Assembly: GCF_000379765.1 (NCBI RefSeq)
Contig: NZ_KB903436.1
Coordinates: 121,279-185,278, forward strand
Direction of reading: 5' to 3'
Length of the DNA stretch: 64,000 nt
Origin: Flexithrix dorotheae DSM 6795
Lineage (GTDB): Bacteria; Bacteroidota; Bacteroidia; Cytophagales; Flammeovirgaceae
Shown here: piece by piece, positions 47,077 through 56,305 of the stretch
Layout of the letters: each line of letters opens with the position of its first letter
How positions within the stretch are numbered: the first letter of the stretch is position 1
Program-made: the position numbers and the translations under genes
The notes under the pieces: model-generated
Told to the model about the DNA's origin: nothing
Databases searched by the model: none
Seen by the model: the letters and a program-made list of their open reading frames with translations, nothing else

Positions 47077-49248
47077 TTACCATCTCGGTCGAATGCCTGG
47101 AGAATAGGGAAAGCTCAGGCTTTTGTAATAGTCCAGATTCTTAGCAGGTTGTGGAACTCCCTCGGGAATAGGCAATTTTGAAAAAGTCTGGAAATAAGCA
47201 ATGCAGGAATCCCTCCACCATTTAGCCTCTTTTAACTGGATGGTCAGTAAAGATTTTACATGTAAAAACCTTTCTTTATCAATTTCTCCTTCCAACTTAT
47301 TCCAGGTGTTTAAAAATCCTTCCACCTGGTCCACCCCTTTTTGATATCTCAAACAAATCTCATCCCATAAAATATTTCCAGAGTCCATTTTCTTATTCCA
47401 GGATACGTGATGGAACCATAGAAGGTATTCTTCAGGGCAATTCTCCAAATCGGAAAGTTTTTCGGCCACTTTTGGGTGGTACTGACTGATGGCATCACTT
47501 CCGGACTGGGTTCTGTTGAAACCAATACCTTCATTGTCCGCCTTGTGATAATAGGTAGAATTCCAATCGGCTCTTGACATGAAATCTACCCAGGGACCCG
47601 GACCATAATGGTGCCCGGCAGCCATAATATGGTGAAGGCCCAAAGGTGTCATATAATTAACCATCGCTTCATGAGAAGCCTGCATCATGTTATTAAGTGC
47701 ATTCACAATTTCAGAATCATTACTAAAAGTCATTTTTATCCATTCTTTGGCAATCTCTTCTTCATTAATCTGATCATCCCAGGCCAACCGCCCGAAAGCA
47801 TACCAGTTAGCTTGCCCGAAAGTATGACTTGTCCAGTTGCGATCGGTTCCAATATTCGAAACTCCTGCCATAGCCGTAACCTGTTGATCCAAAAATTCAC
47901 CATTAATAACTTTCGCCACTGTAGTATTTTTTCCACTTTGATAGGTATCTGCATCCAAAACCTCCTTATAAAATCCTCCCAGGTAGACCAAATGGGTCCC
48001 CTGCCCCAGATATTCCTGGGTAATTTGAAACTCCATCATTAAGGGCGTTTTTTTCATCGCCCCAAATAAGGGATGAAAAGGCTCACGGGGCTGAAAATCA
48101 ATTGCCCCATTCTTCACCTGAATCAACACGTTTTGCTTAAATTTTCCGTCAAGCGGCTGAAACTCCATATTGGCCTGTTTATGTCGGTCTTCAGGCTCTT
48201 CATTACTATAAACAAATGCCCTCCACATCACAATTCCACCAAAAGGATTTACGGCTTCTGCCAGCATATTGGCTCCATCGGCATGGGTTCTTCCATAATT
48301 TTGTGGGCCGGGCTGGCCTTCAGAATTTGCTTTCACTAAAAATCCTCCAAAATCCGGAATCAGCTCATAGATTTCTCTGGTTTTTTCATTCCACCATTGC
48401 TGCACTTCATTATTCAAGGGATCAGCCGTTTCCATCCCTCCCAATTCTATTGGCGCACTGAATCTGGCGGTTAAATAAACTTTTATCCCATAGGCCCGGA
48501 ATATATCCGCCAGCGCCTTTACCTTCTCCAGGTAATCTGGCCGAAGAATCAAGGCATTGGCATTCACATTGGTAAGTGAAACCCCATTAATCCCAATGGA
48601 AGCATTTGCTCTGGCATAATCGATATACCTCTGATCAATAAATTCTGGTAACTGATGCCAGTTCCAAATGGAAAATCCCGCGTAGCCCCTTTCCACCGTT
48701 CTATCCAGGTTATCCCAATGATTTAGCATCCTTACTTTTATTTTAGGAATACTTTTAAAATGCAGTCCGGAAATATCCTCCTGAGTCTGCAGCAATTTTA
48801 ACAGGTGAAATGTGCCATATAATAAAGCCTTATCCTGTAACCCGGTTATTAAAATTAATTTTTGATTATCCTTTTGGATGGTACGAATCACAAACCCTTC
48901 CTCCCCTAAATTCTCTACCTCTTCAGGTTCCAAAAATGCTTTTATCTTCTCATGCTGATCGTAGTTGCCAATGATCAATAAGCCTTTATTGGCACTTTCT
49001 CCAAAATTAATTTTCTGACTTAATAACCCTCCAAGGCCCATTTCTAATTCATTACGGATGGCATCCATGGTCGCACTTTCCCCTAATAGCTCCACAGATT
49101 CAAACATTTCCCTATAACTCTCCAATAAAGTTGTGTTATTAATTGGATTATACCGTAACCATAACCGATAACCATCTTCCCCCTTAAGGTTGGAGAAGGT
49201 AAAAAAGATGATAAAAAGAAGGCTGAATTTAAATCGAGGACAAGGCAT
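47077..49248 (-). CDS. GH67 alpha-glucuronidase
   Basis: A 723-residue exported enzyme (signal peptide about 1-23). It removes (4-O-methyl-)glucuronic acid from the non-reducing end of xylo-oligosaccharides. An N-terminal alpha/beta domain precedes a (beta/alpha)8 barrel. The predicted acid Glu310 is in VKANSEGQPGPQ, and the two carboxylates Asp384 (KNGAIDFQPREP) and Glu412 (ITQEYLGQ) are 28 apart, as in characterised GH67 enzymes. The length is normal. It is divergent from a GH10 xylanase gene, which makes its substrates. No SusCD pair accompanies these two, unlike the pectin and galactan loci. Confidence 0.94.
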   Translation of the reverse strand: MPCPRFKFSLLFIIFFTFSNLKGEDGYRLWLRYNPINNTTLLESYREMFESVELLGESATMDAIRNELEMGLGGLLSQKINFGESANKGLLIIGNYDQHEKIKAFLEPEEVENLGEEGFVIRTIQKDNQKLILITGLQDKALLYGTFHLLKLLQTQEDISGLHFKSIPKIKVRMLNHWDNLDRTVERGYAGFSIWNWHQLPEFIDQRYIDYARANASIGINGVSLTNVNANALILRPDYLEKVKALADIFRAYGIKVYLTARFSAPIELGGMETADPLNNEVQQWWNEKTREIYELIPDFGGFLVKANSEGQPGPQNYGRTHADGANMLAEAVNPFGGIVMWRAFVYSNEEPEDRHKQANMEFQPLDGKFKQNVLIQVKNGAIDFQPREPFHPLFGAMKKTPLMMEFQITQEYLGQGTHLVYLGGFYKEVLDADTYQSGKNTTVAKVINGEFLDQQVTAMAGVSNIGTDRNWTSHTFGQANWYAFGRLAWDDQINEEEIAKEWIKMTFSNDSEIVNALNNMMQASHEAMVNYMTPLGLHHIMAAGHHYGPGPWVDFMSRADWNSTYYHKADNEGIGFNRTQSGSDAISQYHPKVAEKLSDLENCPEEYLLWFHHVSWNKKMDSGNILWDEICLRYQKGVDQVEGFLNTWNKLEGEIDKERFLHVKSLLTIQLKEAKWWRDSCIAYFQTFSKLPIPEGVPQPAKNLDYYKSLSFPYSPGIRPRW

Positions 49249-49302
49249 TTTAGATTTTTTTTAAATGAAATGTGAGGTACAATAAATTATTGAGCCGCTA
49301 AA

Positions 49303-49338
49303 TTTACCCTTTTTATTCAAATTTTTAAAAGTTTACCC
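49303..49338. promoter_or_regulatory. Repeated TTTACCC half-sites between GH67 and GH10
   Basis: TTTACCC occurs at 49303-49309 and 49332-49338, one start 29 bases after the other, in the 282-base divergent gap 49249-49530. The same half-site, on either strand, is in the HTCS dyad at 27264-27310 and in the gap at 54091-54110. A common regulator family is possible. Nothing else gene-like is visible in the gap. Confidence 0.4.
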
Positions 49339-49530
49339 CTCAACTTCTCCAGCATTTTATTGGTTTTAAACCTGGAGGGTTTTCTGTACCATAAGTACAA
49401 TTTCGATTGATTTCCCCAGCTCGACTTCTCCTTTCAAATAGCTAAAATATCCGTATTCATTTCCATTTACGCTAAAAAGTTAAAACCTTTGATAACTTCT
49501 TATAAATCAATCTATAATCATTATTTATTT

Positions 49531-50634
49531 ATGTTTAAATTAACTACTACCCCGATTTTAATATCTTTTTTTGCGTTTACCTTTTTCTCCTGCAAACAGG
49601 AAAAAGCGCAAATTACGGATCAAAAGGAAGCCACAGCGGTTACTTCCTTAAAAACAGCAGCAGATTTTCCTGTAGGAGGTGCTATTAGCATTCGCAGAAT
49701 TCAGCAAGACAGTGCCACCAGACAAATTCTCAATGAACAATTCAATAGCATCACCGCTACCAATGACATGAAAATGCATTCTGTATTGCGTGAAGATGGA
49801 ACCTTCAATTGGGAAAGGGTCGATAAACTGGTCAATTTTGCTGAATCTCATCAACACAGGCTTTTCGGCCATACCCTGGTTTGGCACAGTGCTACCCCTG
49901 AGTGGGTAGAAGCACAAACAAATGGAGACCCGGATAAACTGGATGCATTTATGAAAAACTATATCCAGACATTTGTAGGAAAATATAAAGGGAAAGTTGC
50001 CGGCTGGGATGTGGTAAATGAAGTGATGAATACCCATGGAGGAGGTTATAGAGAAACCTACTGGTACAAAACCCTGGGAAAAGCTTATGTGGAAAAAGCC
50101 TTTCAATATGCTCATGAAGCAGATCCTGATGCCGATTTGTTTTACAATGATTTTAATATTGAAAGAGATACCGCAAAATTGCACACTGCTTTGAAAATGA
50201 TTGAAGACCTAAAAGCAAAAAATATCCCCATAACCGGCCTGGGATTTCAGATGCATATCAGAATGGATATTCCCGACTCTGTGATTGCTTATGCCCTGAA
50301 AAAAGGTGCAGAAACAGGTTTGAAAATCCATCTTTCTGAAGTGGATATTATTTTCAATAAACACGATGACAGCCAGGGAGGAGGTATTCAGGTTTATGAA
50401 ACCATTACTGATGAATTGCTGGAGGCCCAAAAGGAAAAATATCGCAATCTGGTGGAAATGTATAAATCGATTGTTCCCAAAGCTCAGCAATATGGCATCA
50501 CCTTATGGGGATTTAATGACAGGGACACCTGGATTAATGGTTTTTTTAATCTCGAAGATAAACCTTGTATCTATGATGAAAATCTGAAACCAAAACCAGC
50601 TTATTATGGGATGCTGGAAGGATTGAAAAACTAA
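49531..50634 (+). CDS. GH10 endo-beta-1,4-xylanase lipoprotein
   Basis: A 367-residue xylanase. The ATG at 49531 gives a lipoprotein signal ending FFSC (Cys21); an in-frame TTG at 49489 is less likely. The GH10 (beta/alpha)8 domain shows FGHTLVWHSATPEWV, acid/base Glu164 in WDVVNEVMN, nucleophile Glu270 in HLSEVDI, and the late ITLWGFNDRDTWI motif. It cuts internal xylan bonds. Lipid anchoring suggests it works on the periplasmic or outer face of the outer membrane. It overlaps by four bases, tail to tail, with a sensor kinase gene. Confidence 0.94.
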   Translation: MFKLTTTPILISFFAFTFFSCKQEKAQITDQKEATAVTSLKTAADFPVGGAISIRRIQQDSATRQILNEQFNSITATNDMKMHSVLREDGTFNWERVDKLVNFAESHQHRLFGHTLVWHSATPEWVEAQTNGDPDKLDAFMKNYIQTFVGKYKGKVAGWDVVNEVMNTHGGGYRETYWYKTLGKAYVEKAFQYAHEADPDADLFYNDFNIERDTAKLHTALKMIEDLKAKNIPITGLGFQMHIRMDIPDSVIAYALKKGAETGLKIHLSEVDIIFNKHDDSQGGGIQVYETITDELLEAQKEKYRNLVEMYKSIVPKAQQYGITLWGFNDRDTWINGFFNLEDKPCIYDENLKPKPAYYGMLEGLKN

Positions 50635-53600
50635 ATAGGGAAGGTTATAATCACGGTGGTACCCTGGTTTTCCTTTGACTGGAATTCTATGATACCATCG
50701 TGCTCTTCAATTATCTTTTTGGTTATAGCCAGGCCAAGCCCCGTTCCTTTGCCCACTTCTTTGGTGGTAAAAAAAGGATCCGTGATCACCAAAAGGTTTT
50801 CAGGTTTTATGCCACATCCGGTATCCTTAAAAGAAATAACGGCATTATTTTCCAGTACCTTGCTTTCCACCATAATTTTGCCCTTTCCTTCTATGGCCTG
50901 ATAAGCATTCACCAGTATATTTAAGATGGCCTGATGGAGTCTCCCTTCATTTCCAGTAATCTCCAGATTTTCCTTTGCGTAATTTTTTTCTACTTCTATC
51001 CTGTTTTTCAATTGATTTCTTAGAAGTATCAGGCAATTTTGAATGATCAGGTGAATATCACAATTTTCCTTTTGCAGGTCATTACGCCTCGAGAAATGAT
51101 TCAAACTTTTCACAATGGCTGCAGTCCGGCTCACTCCTTTTTTTATCACCTCAAATAAAGGTACAGCCTCCTCTTTTTGTTCTCTAAAATTTCGGTTAAA
51201 ATACTTTTCCAGGGCAATGGTACCGGCATTAATAAAATTAAGCGGATTATTGATTTCATGTGCCACACCCGCAATGAGAATTCCCAAAGAAGCCATTTTT
51301 TCGGACTGAATTAACTGCGCCTGTGTCTCCTTAAGGTTGTTATGGGTTTCCTTTAATTTTTCGAATTGTGCATTGAGTTCTTCCTGAGAGGATATCAGTT
51401 CCTCATTTTTTAGCAACAATTCCTTATTTTGCTCATCAACTAACACCTGTAGCCGTTTTTTACTTCTTTTATGCGCCTCTTCCCTGTAGAGGAGAATGCC
51501 CGCAATTAATACAAGGGAAACTACAGAAATTAAAATCCTGAACCAGACAGTTAAATACCAGGGAGGTAAAATATTAATTTGCAATTGGGTAGGTTGATTA
51601 TTCCAGTTTCCATCTGAACTGGCCTTCACCAGAAAATTATAGGTTCCGGGATCGAGGTTTGTAAATGTAACCTTATGCTCTTTACCAATAAACCTCCAGT
51701 TGCTTTCAAAACCTTCTAATTGATAGGCGTATTCCACATTATCAATATTCATATGCTGAAGACCTGAAAAAGAAATAGTGAAATGTTTGGATTCACTGAA
51801 AGGAATTTCCATTTCTGAAACCAGGCTGATGTGCTCATGAATAAAATTACTGCTGTCTGTTGGGGAAAGACTGTGGTCAAAAATCTTAAAATCAGTGATT
51901 ACCACTTTAAAAGCTGAATTGGGAAAATGAATATCTTTTGGTAAAAAAACATTAAAGCCATTTACCCCTCCAAAAATCAACCTGCCGTCCTTTAATTTTA
52001 TAGAGGCATTAATGTTAAATTGTTCATTCTGAAGACCAAAAGATTTCCCAAAAACGATCGACTTTTCAGTAGCCGGATCAAATTTTACAAGTCCTTTATT
52101 TGTACCCATCCAAAGGAAGCCTTGTTCATCCTGTTCAATGGTTTTTACTGAACCATCTGGTAGTCCGGTATTTGTAAAATAAGTTTTAAACACTTCATTT
52201 TCTTTATCAAATAAAATAAGACCACCTCCCAAAGAGCCAAGCCATATCCTGCCTTCCCGGTCTTCAAATATTTCAATAATAATATTATGGCCCAAAGATT
52301 CAGGATTATCGGGCTGCTTTTTAAAATTTTTTACCCTCTTATCTTTAGGGTTATATACATGCAACCCTGCACTTGAACCTGCATAGATTAAACCATCATT
52401 ACCTGCCAGTATACCCCGAATATTATAGCCTAAATCTTCCAGGGATCTGGATAAATCCACTTGATGCTTGGTGAAAACTTGTGTCTTTGGATCAAATGAA
52501 ATAATACTATTTTGGGTGGCAAGCCAGATCAAACCTTCCTCATCAATTGAAATGGTTTTAATCAGTTCCGACTGGGTAATATTATTGATATTGCTGGTTA
52601 ATGGATGTTTCCTGAATTCCTGTTCCTGATAAGAAAACAATCCCTCATTAGTACCCATCCAGATTACTCCGTTTTGGTCTGCCTTTATGTCGTTGATGGT
52701 GATATTTTTCAATAAGGATACCGATGGGCTTTCCTGAAATTTATGATACTTCCCCTTGTTGTAATAATTTAACCCGGCTTCATGTGTACCTATCCATAAT
52801 CCACCATTATTATCCTGAGCAAAGCAAGAAATATTATCTCCGGTTAGGCTATTTGGAAGTTTATACTGTTTTCTAACCAGATTCATTTCACTGATTTCAT
52901 TCCGCAAATAATCCACCCCATTTTGAAACACTCCTACCCAGAGGTTATCTTCATGATCAAAATATAAATCCCTTATTAAATTAGAACTAAGGGTGGACGG
53001 ATTGAATTCATCTGCCACATGCAATCTGCCTGAACCAGAAGATGGGGAATAAACAAATAATCCAAATTCAGTTCCTACATATACCTTCCCCTGCTTATCG
53101 GAAATAATCACTTTAACGATATTGGATTTTAAGGGACTGTTTGCTGTATTTAGTATTTCAAGGTTTTCGGTTTTTAGATCGTAAATCATTAGCCCAAAAC
53201 CATTTGTGCCAATAAAATACTTATCATTTATACTCAGACTGGCAGTAACCCAATCAGTAGGAGATTTTACCAAACCATTCTGAGTACTGGCAACAGAAAC
53301 AAGCTTTAGTGATTGAATATCTAGTTTTAAGAGTCCCTTATTATTGGTAGATAGAAAGATGCTTTTTCCATCGGTGTCTATGGCATGAATTCCCGTAAGA
53401 CCGTCTAATAAATCGTGACTAAACTCTTTAATCTCTTTACTTTCCAGGTCGAGAAACCTTAAACAGTTTCTGGTGGAACCAACCCAGACCCGATTATTTT
53501 GAGTATCCAGTAAAAAATCGGAAACTACATAATTCCCTCCCTTTTTTTTATAGGTGGTAAAGGCATCTTCTTTATAATTGTAGCTGCATAAACCATCCTG

Positions 53601-53930
53601 GGTTCCAATCCATAAAGTATTATTTTCATCGACTGCAAGTCTGTTTATCCGATTATTTAACAGGGAATTGGAATCTGCGGGATTGTATTTGTAGGTAACC
53701 ATCTGGTAGCCATCGTACCGGTTCAGGCCGTCTATTGTTCCTATCCAGATATATCCTAAATGATCCTGAACTATGGAATTGATGGTAGGATTGGATAAGC
53801 CATCATTTGAAGATAAATTTCTGAAAAATAAGTTTTGTTCCCAATGTTGTGTGCAACCCGGGTTTAAGTTTGCTAATGTAATTAGTAAGGTAAAAGTGAT
53901 ATTAAACAGGAGGTGATTCCAAATTCTCAT
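50631..53930 (-). CDS. Reg_prop/Y_Y_Y sensor histidine kinase without receiver or AraC domain
   Basis: A 1099-residue membrane sensor kinase. A signal segment (1-25) leads to two Reg_prop propellers (about 35-700, for example GYIWIGTIDGLNRYDGYQMV), a Y_Y_Y domain (about 715-785), a transmembrane helix (about 795-815) and a coiled coil (about 820-880). HisKA has His891 in GVAHEINNPLNFI, and HATPase follows with DTGCGIKPENLL and GKGTGLGLAITKKI to the end. The periplasmic half is like an HTCS, but the kinase half is of the ordinary type and there is no receiver or DNA-binding domain. It must therefore signal to a separate response regulator, none of which is in the window. A role in xylan sensing is suggested only by its neighbour. 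Confidence 0.92.
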   Translation of the reverse strand: MRIWNHLLFNITFTLLITLANLNPGCTQHWEQNLFFRNLSSNDGLSNPTINSIVQDHLGYIWIGTIDGLNRYDGYQMVTYKYNPADSNSLLNNRINRLAVDENNTLWIGTQDGLCSYNYKEDAFTTYKKKGGNYVVSDFLLDTQNNRVWVGSTRNCLRFLDLESKEIKEFSHDLLDGLTGIHAIDTDGKSIFLSTNNKGLLKLDIQSLKLVSVASTQNGLVKSPTDWVTASLSINDKYFIGTNGFGLMIYDLKTENLEILNTANSPLKSNIVKVIISDKQGKVYVGTEFGLFVYSPSSGSGRLHVADEFNPSTLSSNLIRDLYFDHEDNLWVGVFQNGVDYLRNEISEMNLVRKQYKLPNSLTGDNISCFAQDNNGGLWIGTHEAGLNYYNKGKYHKFQESPSVSLLKNITINDIKADQNGVIWMGTNEGLFSYQEQEFRKHPLTSNINNITQSELIKTISIDEEGLIWLATQNSIISFDPKTQVFTKHQVDLSRSLEDLGYNIRGILAGNDGLIYAGSSAGLHVYNPKDKRVKNFKKQPDNPESLGHNIIIEIFEDREGRIWLGSLGGGLILFDKENEVFKTYFTNTGLPDGSVKTIEQDEQGFLWMGTNKGLVKFDPATEKSIVFGKSFGLQNEQFNINASIKLKDGRLIFGGVNGFNVFLPKDIHFPNSAFKVVITDFKIFDHSLSPTDSSNFIHEHISLVSEMEIPFSESKHFTISFSGLQHMNIDNVEYAYQLEGFESNWRFIGKEHKVTFTNLDPGTYNFLVKASSDGNWNNQPTQLQINILPPWYLTVWFRILISVVSLVLIAGILLYREEAHKRSKKRLQVLVDEQNKELLLKNEELISSQEELNAQFEKLKETHNNLKETQAQLIQSEKMASLGILIAGVAHEINNPLNFINAGTIALEKYFNRNFREQKEEAVPLFEVIKKGVSRTAAIVKSLNHFSRRNDLQKENCDIHLIIQNCLILLRNQLKNRIEVEKNYAKENLEITGNEGRLHQAILNILVNAYQAIEGKGKIMVESKVLENNAVISFKDTGCGIKPENLLVITDPFFTTKEVGKGTGLGLAITKKIIEEHDGIIEFQSKENQGTTVIITFPI

Positions 53931-54318
53931 TCCAGGGCTTCGTAGTTTGGATAAAATTCAAAAAAATAAAATTTACTTAAATCAATAGGTAAAATACAGT
54001 AATACTAAAAGTTGTAAATTGATGGTAATGCCCTAATAAGCCAAAAAATAAATAGTGCTAATTAATGCTACAATTTAGCGAGAAAAAATATTTTTACCCA
54101 TTTTTACCCACACAGATTGAAGGGGTTATTGGGAAAAAAGTGATGCTGCAAAATTTCCTCTGCACAAGTGATACAATCCTGACAGAATCAATTTTTCTCC
54201 TTTAAGCAGCATTTTTTCATTTTTCAGTCCTGCTCCCACTAGAATATGAACAAAAATGTATGTAAATTAAAATAGAAAATAGATGGGTCAGACCACCATT
54301 TTTCATTTCACTATTTAC
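53931..54318. promoter_or_regulatory. Divergent gap with tandem TTTTTACCCA repeat
   Basis: This 388-base region between the sensor kinase and the haem-protein operon holds an exact tandem duplication of TTTTTACCCA at 54091-54100 and 54101-54110. It shares TTTACCC with the half-sites at 49303-49338 and in the 27264-27310 dyad. It probably contains promoters for both flanking genes. No further gene is seen. The in-frame ATG at 54283 is considered too early for the downstream gene. Confidence 0.4.
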
Positions 54319-56274
54319 ATGAAACTAAAATCTTTTTACCTCTTTTCTATTCTGGCAATTTTAACTTTTGCCTCTAAAGCTCAAGACAGCCTTTTTGAAA
54401 AAGGCCTTAGGCCCTTATTGGAAAAAAATTGTATTGAATGCCACAATACGGGGAATGTGAAAGGAGGAATAAATCTGGATAATTTTAAAGAAGAAGGCAG
54501 GGTGATCAGTCGGGGACGGCTGTGGCTAAAAGTGCTGGATCAGATTAAAACCAGGGAAATGCCTCCTGATATCAGGCCCAGATTAACCGACCAGGAATAC
54601 GACTCCCTTACCAACGGGCTCTCACTAATACTTCAGAAAGCACTAGCCAACCAAAATCCAGGTTTGATCACCATCAGAAGACTGAGCCACTGGGAGTATC
54701 ACTATGCAGTAAAGGATTTATTTGGGGTAGACTTTGATGCCAAGGGTTATTTCCCCGGGGATGGCTCTGGCGGTGGAGGATTTGATAACCAGGGAAAAGC
54801 ATTATTCTTTACTCCTTTAAAATTTGAGCGATACTATGATGCTGCCCAAACCATCGTAAATGACCTCAGCCAAAACCAGGAACTTTGGGAAAAGGTTGTT
54901 CCTTTTGAATACAAACTCACCTGGTGGCAACAATTTTCGGACTGGTTCAAATCTATTTTTTCAGACAGTTTCCAACCATCCAATCCTCCTGAGCTGGCTG
55001 CTGAAAGTGTGATTTTGCCAATGGCTGCTAAAACTTACCGCAGGTACTTAGCAAAGGAGGAAAAGGCCAACCTGATGGATTTTTTTGGAGAAGTGTACCA
55101 TTCGATGGATTCAGTCCCAAACCCGACAAGGTTCAACAAAAGCCTTGAAGAAGTCTTTAAACTATTGCTTGTCTCTCCAAATTTCCTATACAAACAGGAA
55201 GAAGAACCTCAAGTAGAACATCCAATTCCACTGAATGACTTTGAGCTGGCCTCCCGACTTTCTTTTTTCCTTTGGTCCAGTGTTCCGGATGAAGAATTAT
55301 ACCAATTGGCAAGAACAGAGCAACTAAGTGATACACTTGTATTGGAAGAACAGGTCAAGCGGATGCTGGCCGATCCAAAGTCCAAAAGGTTTGCCGAGAT
55401 TTTTTCCAGCCAGTGGCTGGGTATCGACAAACTCACCGACAAAGGGCCTGTGGTAGATCCTGAAAAATATCCTGAATTTACCACCTCTCTCCGGCATAAT
55501 ATGTATAAGGAGACTGTAGAGTATTTTTATTACGTACTTACTCAAAGCAAAAATCTGCTTGATTTAATTAATAGTGATTACACATTTCTGAATCAGGAAC
55601 TGGCTGCATTTTACAATATTGATGGGGTGAAGGGAAAAGAGTTTCAAAAAGTCGGTTTAATTGATAAATCCCGTGGAGGAATTTTAGGAATGGGAAGCGT
55701 ATTAACGGTCACTTCCTTACCTTTAAGAACCAGTCCGGTATTGAGGGGAAAATGGGTTTTGGAAGAAATTCTGGGTACTTCACCACCACCACCACCACCA
55801 GATGCAGGAGAATTACCCGAAGATGAAGCACTTCACGAAGACTTGGGACTCCGGGGATTATTGGAAATGCACCGATCGAAACCTGGTTGTCAGTCCTGCC
55901 ATGAAAAAATGGACCCATTAGGATTGGGATTAGAAAATTTTGACCTCATTGGTAGATGGAGAGATAGCTACGGGAAAGTCCCTATAGATGCATCAGGAGT
56001 TTTAGCCAATGGTGAAGTCTTTAACGGGCCGGCTGAGTTAAAGGAACTGCTTTTGATGGAAGAAAGAAAGTTCGCCAGAAATATTTCCAATAGATTGCTC
56101 TCCTATGCACTGGGCAGGTCAATTTTATTTACAGATGAACCCATGCTCAGGAAAATGGAAGCCAGTTTACTGGAAAATAATTTTAATCCGGACAATGTAA
56201 TTGTGGAGTTGGTAAAAGGCTATGTTTTCCGCTTAAAAATCAAGGATTTCCAAAAGAAATCGAACGAAATATAA
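54319..56274 (+). CDS. Exported di-haem DUF1587/1592/1588/1585 protein
   Basis: A 651-residue exported protein of the type common in Planctomycetes and some Bacteroidota. The ATG at 54319 gives the signal peptide MKLKSFYLFSILAILTFASK. A cytochrome-c-like (PSCyt) domain has haem motif CIECH at 38-42. The domains then run in order: DUF1587 (about 115-175, RRLSHWEYHYAVKDLFGVDF), DUF1592 (about 285-410, ELASRLSFFLWSSVPDEELY), DUF1588 (about 440-545, LRTSPVLRGKWVLEEILG followed by a run of prolines), with a second haem motif CQSCH at 524-528, and DUF1585 to the end. It probably transfers electrons outside the cytoplasm. Substrate and partner are unknown, but the adjacent DUF1552 gene is its usual neighbour. 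Confidence 0.88.
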   Translation: MKLKSFYLFSILAILTFASKAQDSLFEKGLRPLLEKNCIECHNTGNVKGGINLDNFKEEGRVISRGRLWLKVLDQIKTREMPPDIRPRLTDQEYDSLTNGLSLILQKALANQNPGLITIRRLSHWEYHYAVKDLFGVDFDAKGYFPGDGSGGGGFDNQGKALFFTPLKFERYYDAAQTIVNDLSQNQELWEKVVPFEYKLTWWQQFSDWFKSIFSDSFQPSNPPELAAESVILPMAAKTYRRYLAKEEKANLMDFFGEVYHSMDSVPNPTRFNKSLEEVFKLLLVSPNFLYKQEEEPQVEHPIPLNDFELASRLSFFLWSSVPDEELYQLARTEQLSDTLVLEEQVKRMLADPKSKRFAEIFSSQWLGIDKLTDKGPVVDPEKYPEFTTSLRHNMYKETVEYFYYVLTQSKNLLDLINSDYTFLNQELAAFYNIDGVKGKEFQKVGLIDKSRGGILGMGSVLTVTSLPLRTSPVLRGKWVLEEILGTSPPPPPPDAGELPEDEALHEDLGLRGLLEMHRSKPGCQSCHEKMDPLGLGLENFDLIGRWRDSYGKVPIDASGVLANGEVFNGPAELKELLLMEERKFARNISNRLLSYALGRSILFTDEPMLRKMEASLLENNFNPDNVIVELVKGYVFRLKIKDFQKKSNEI

Positions 56275-56305
56275 ACATAATGCAAGATCTATAACCAATA
56301 GGAAT

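Noticed and set aside
55780..55803. CAC-type microsatellite in the di-haem gene
   Set aside because: It encodes the proline run that is normal in DUF1588 proteins, so it is not an unusual repeat.
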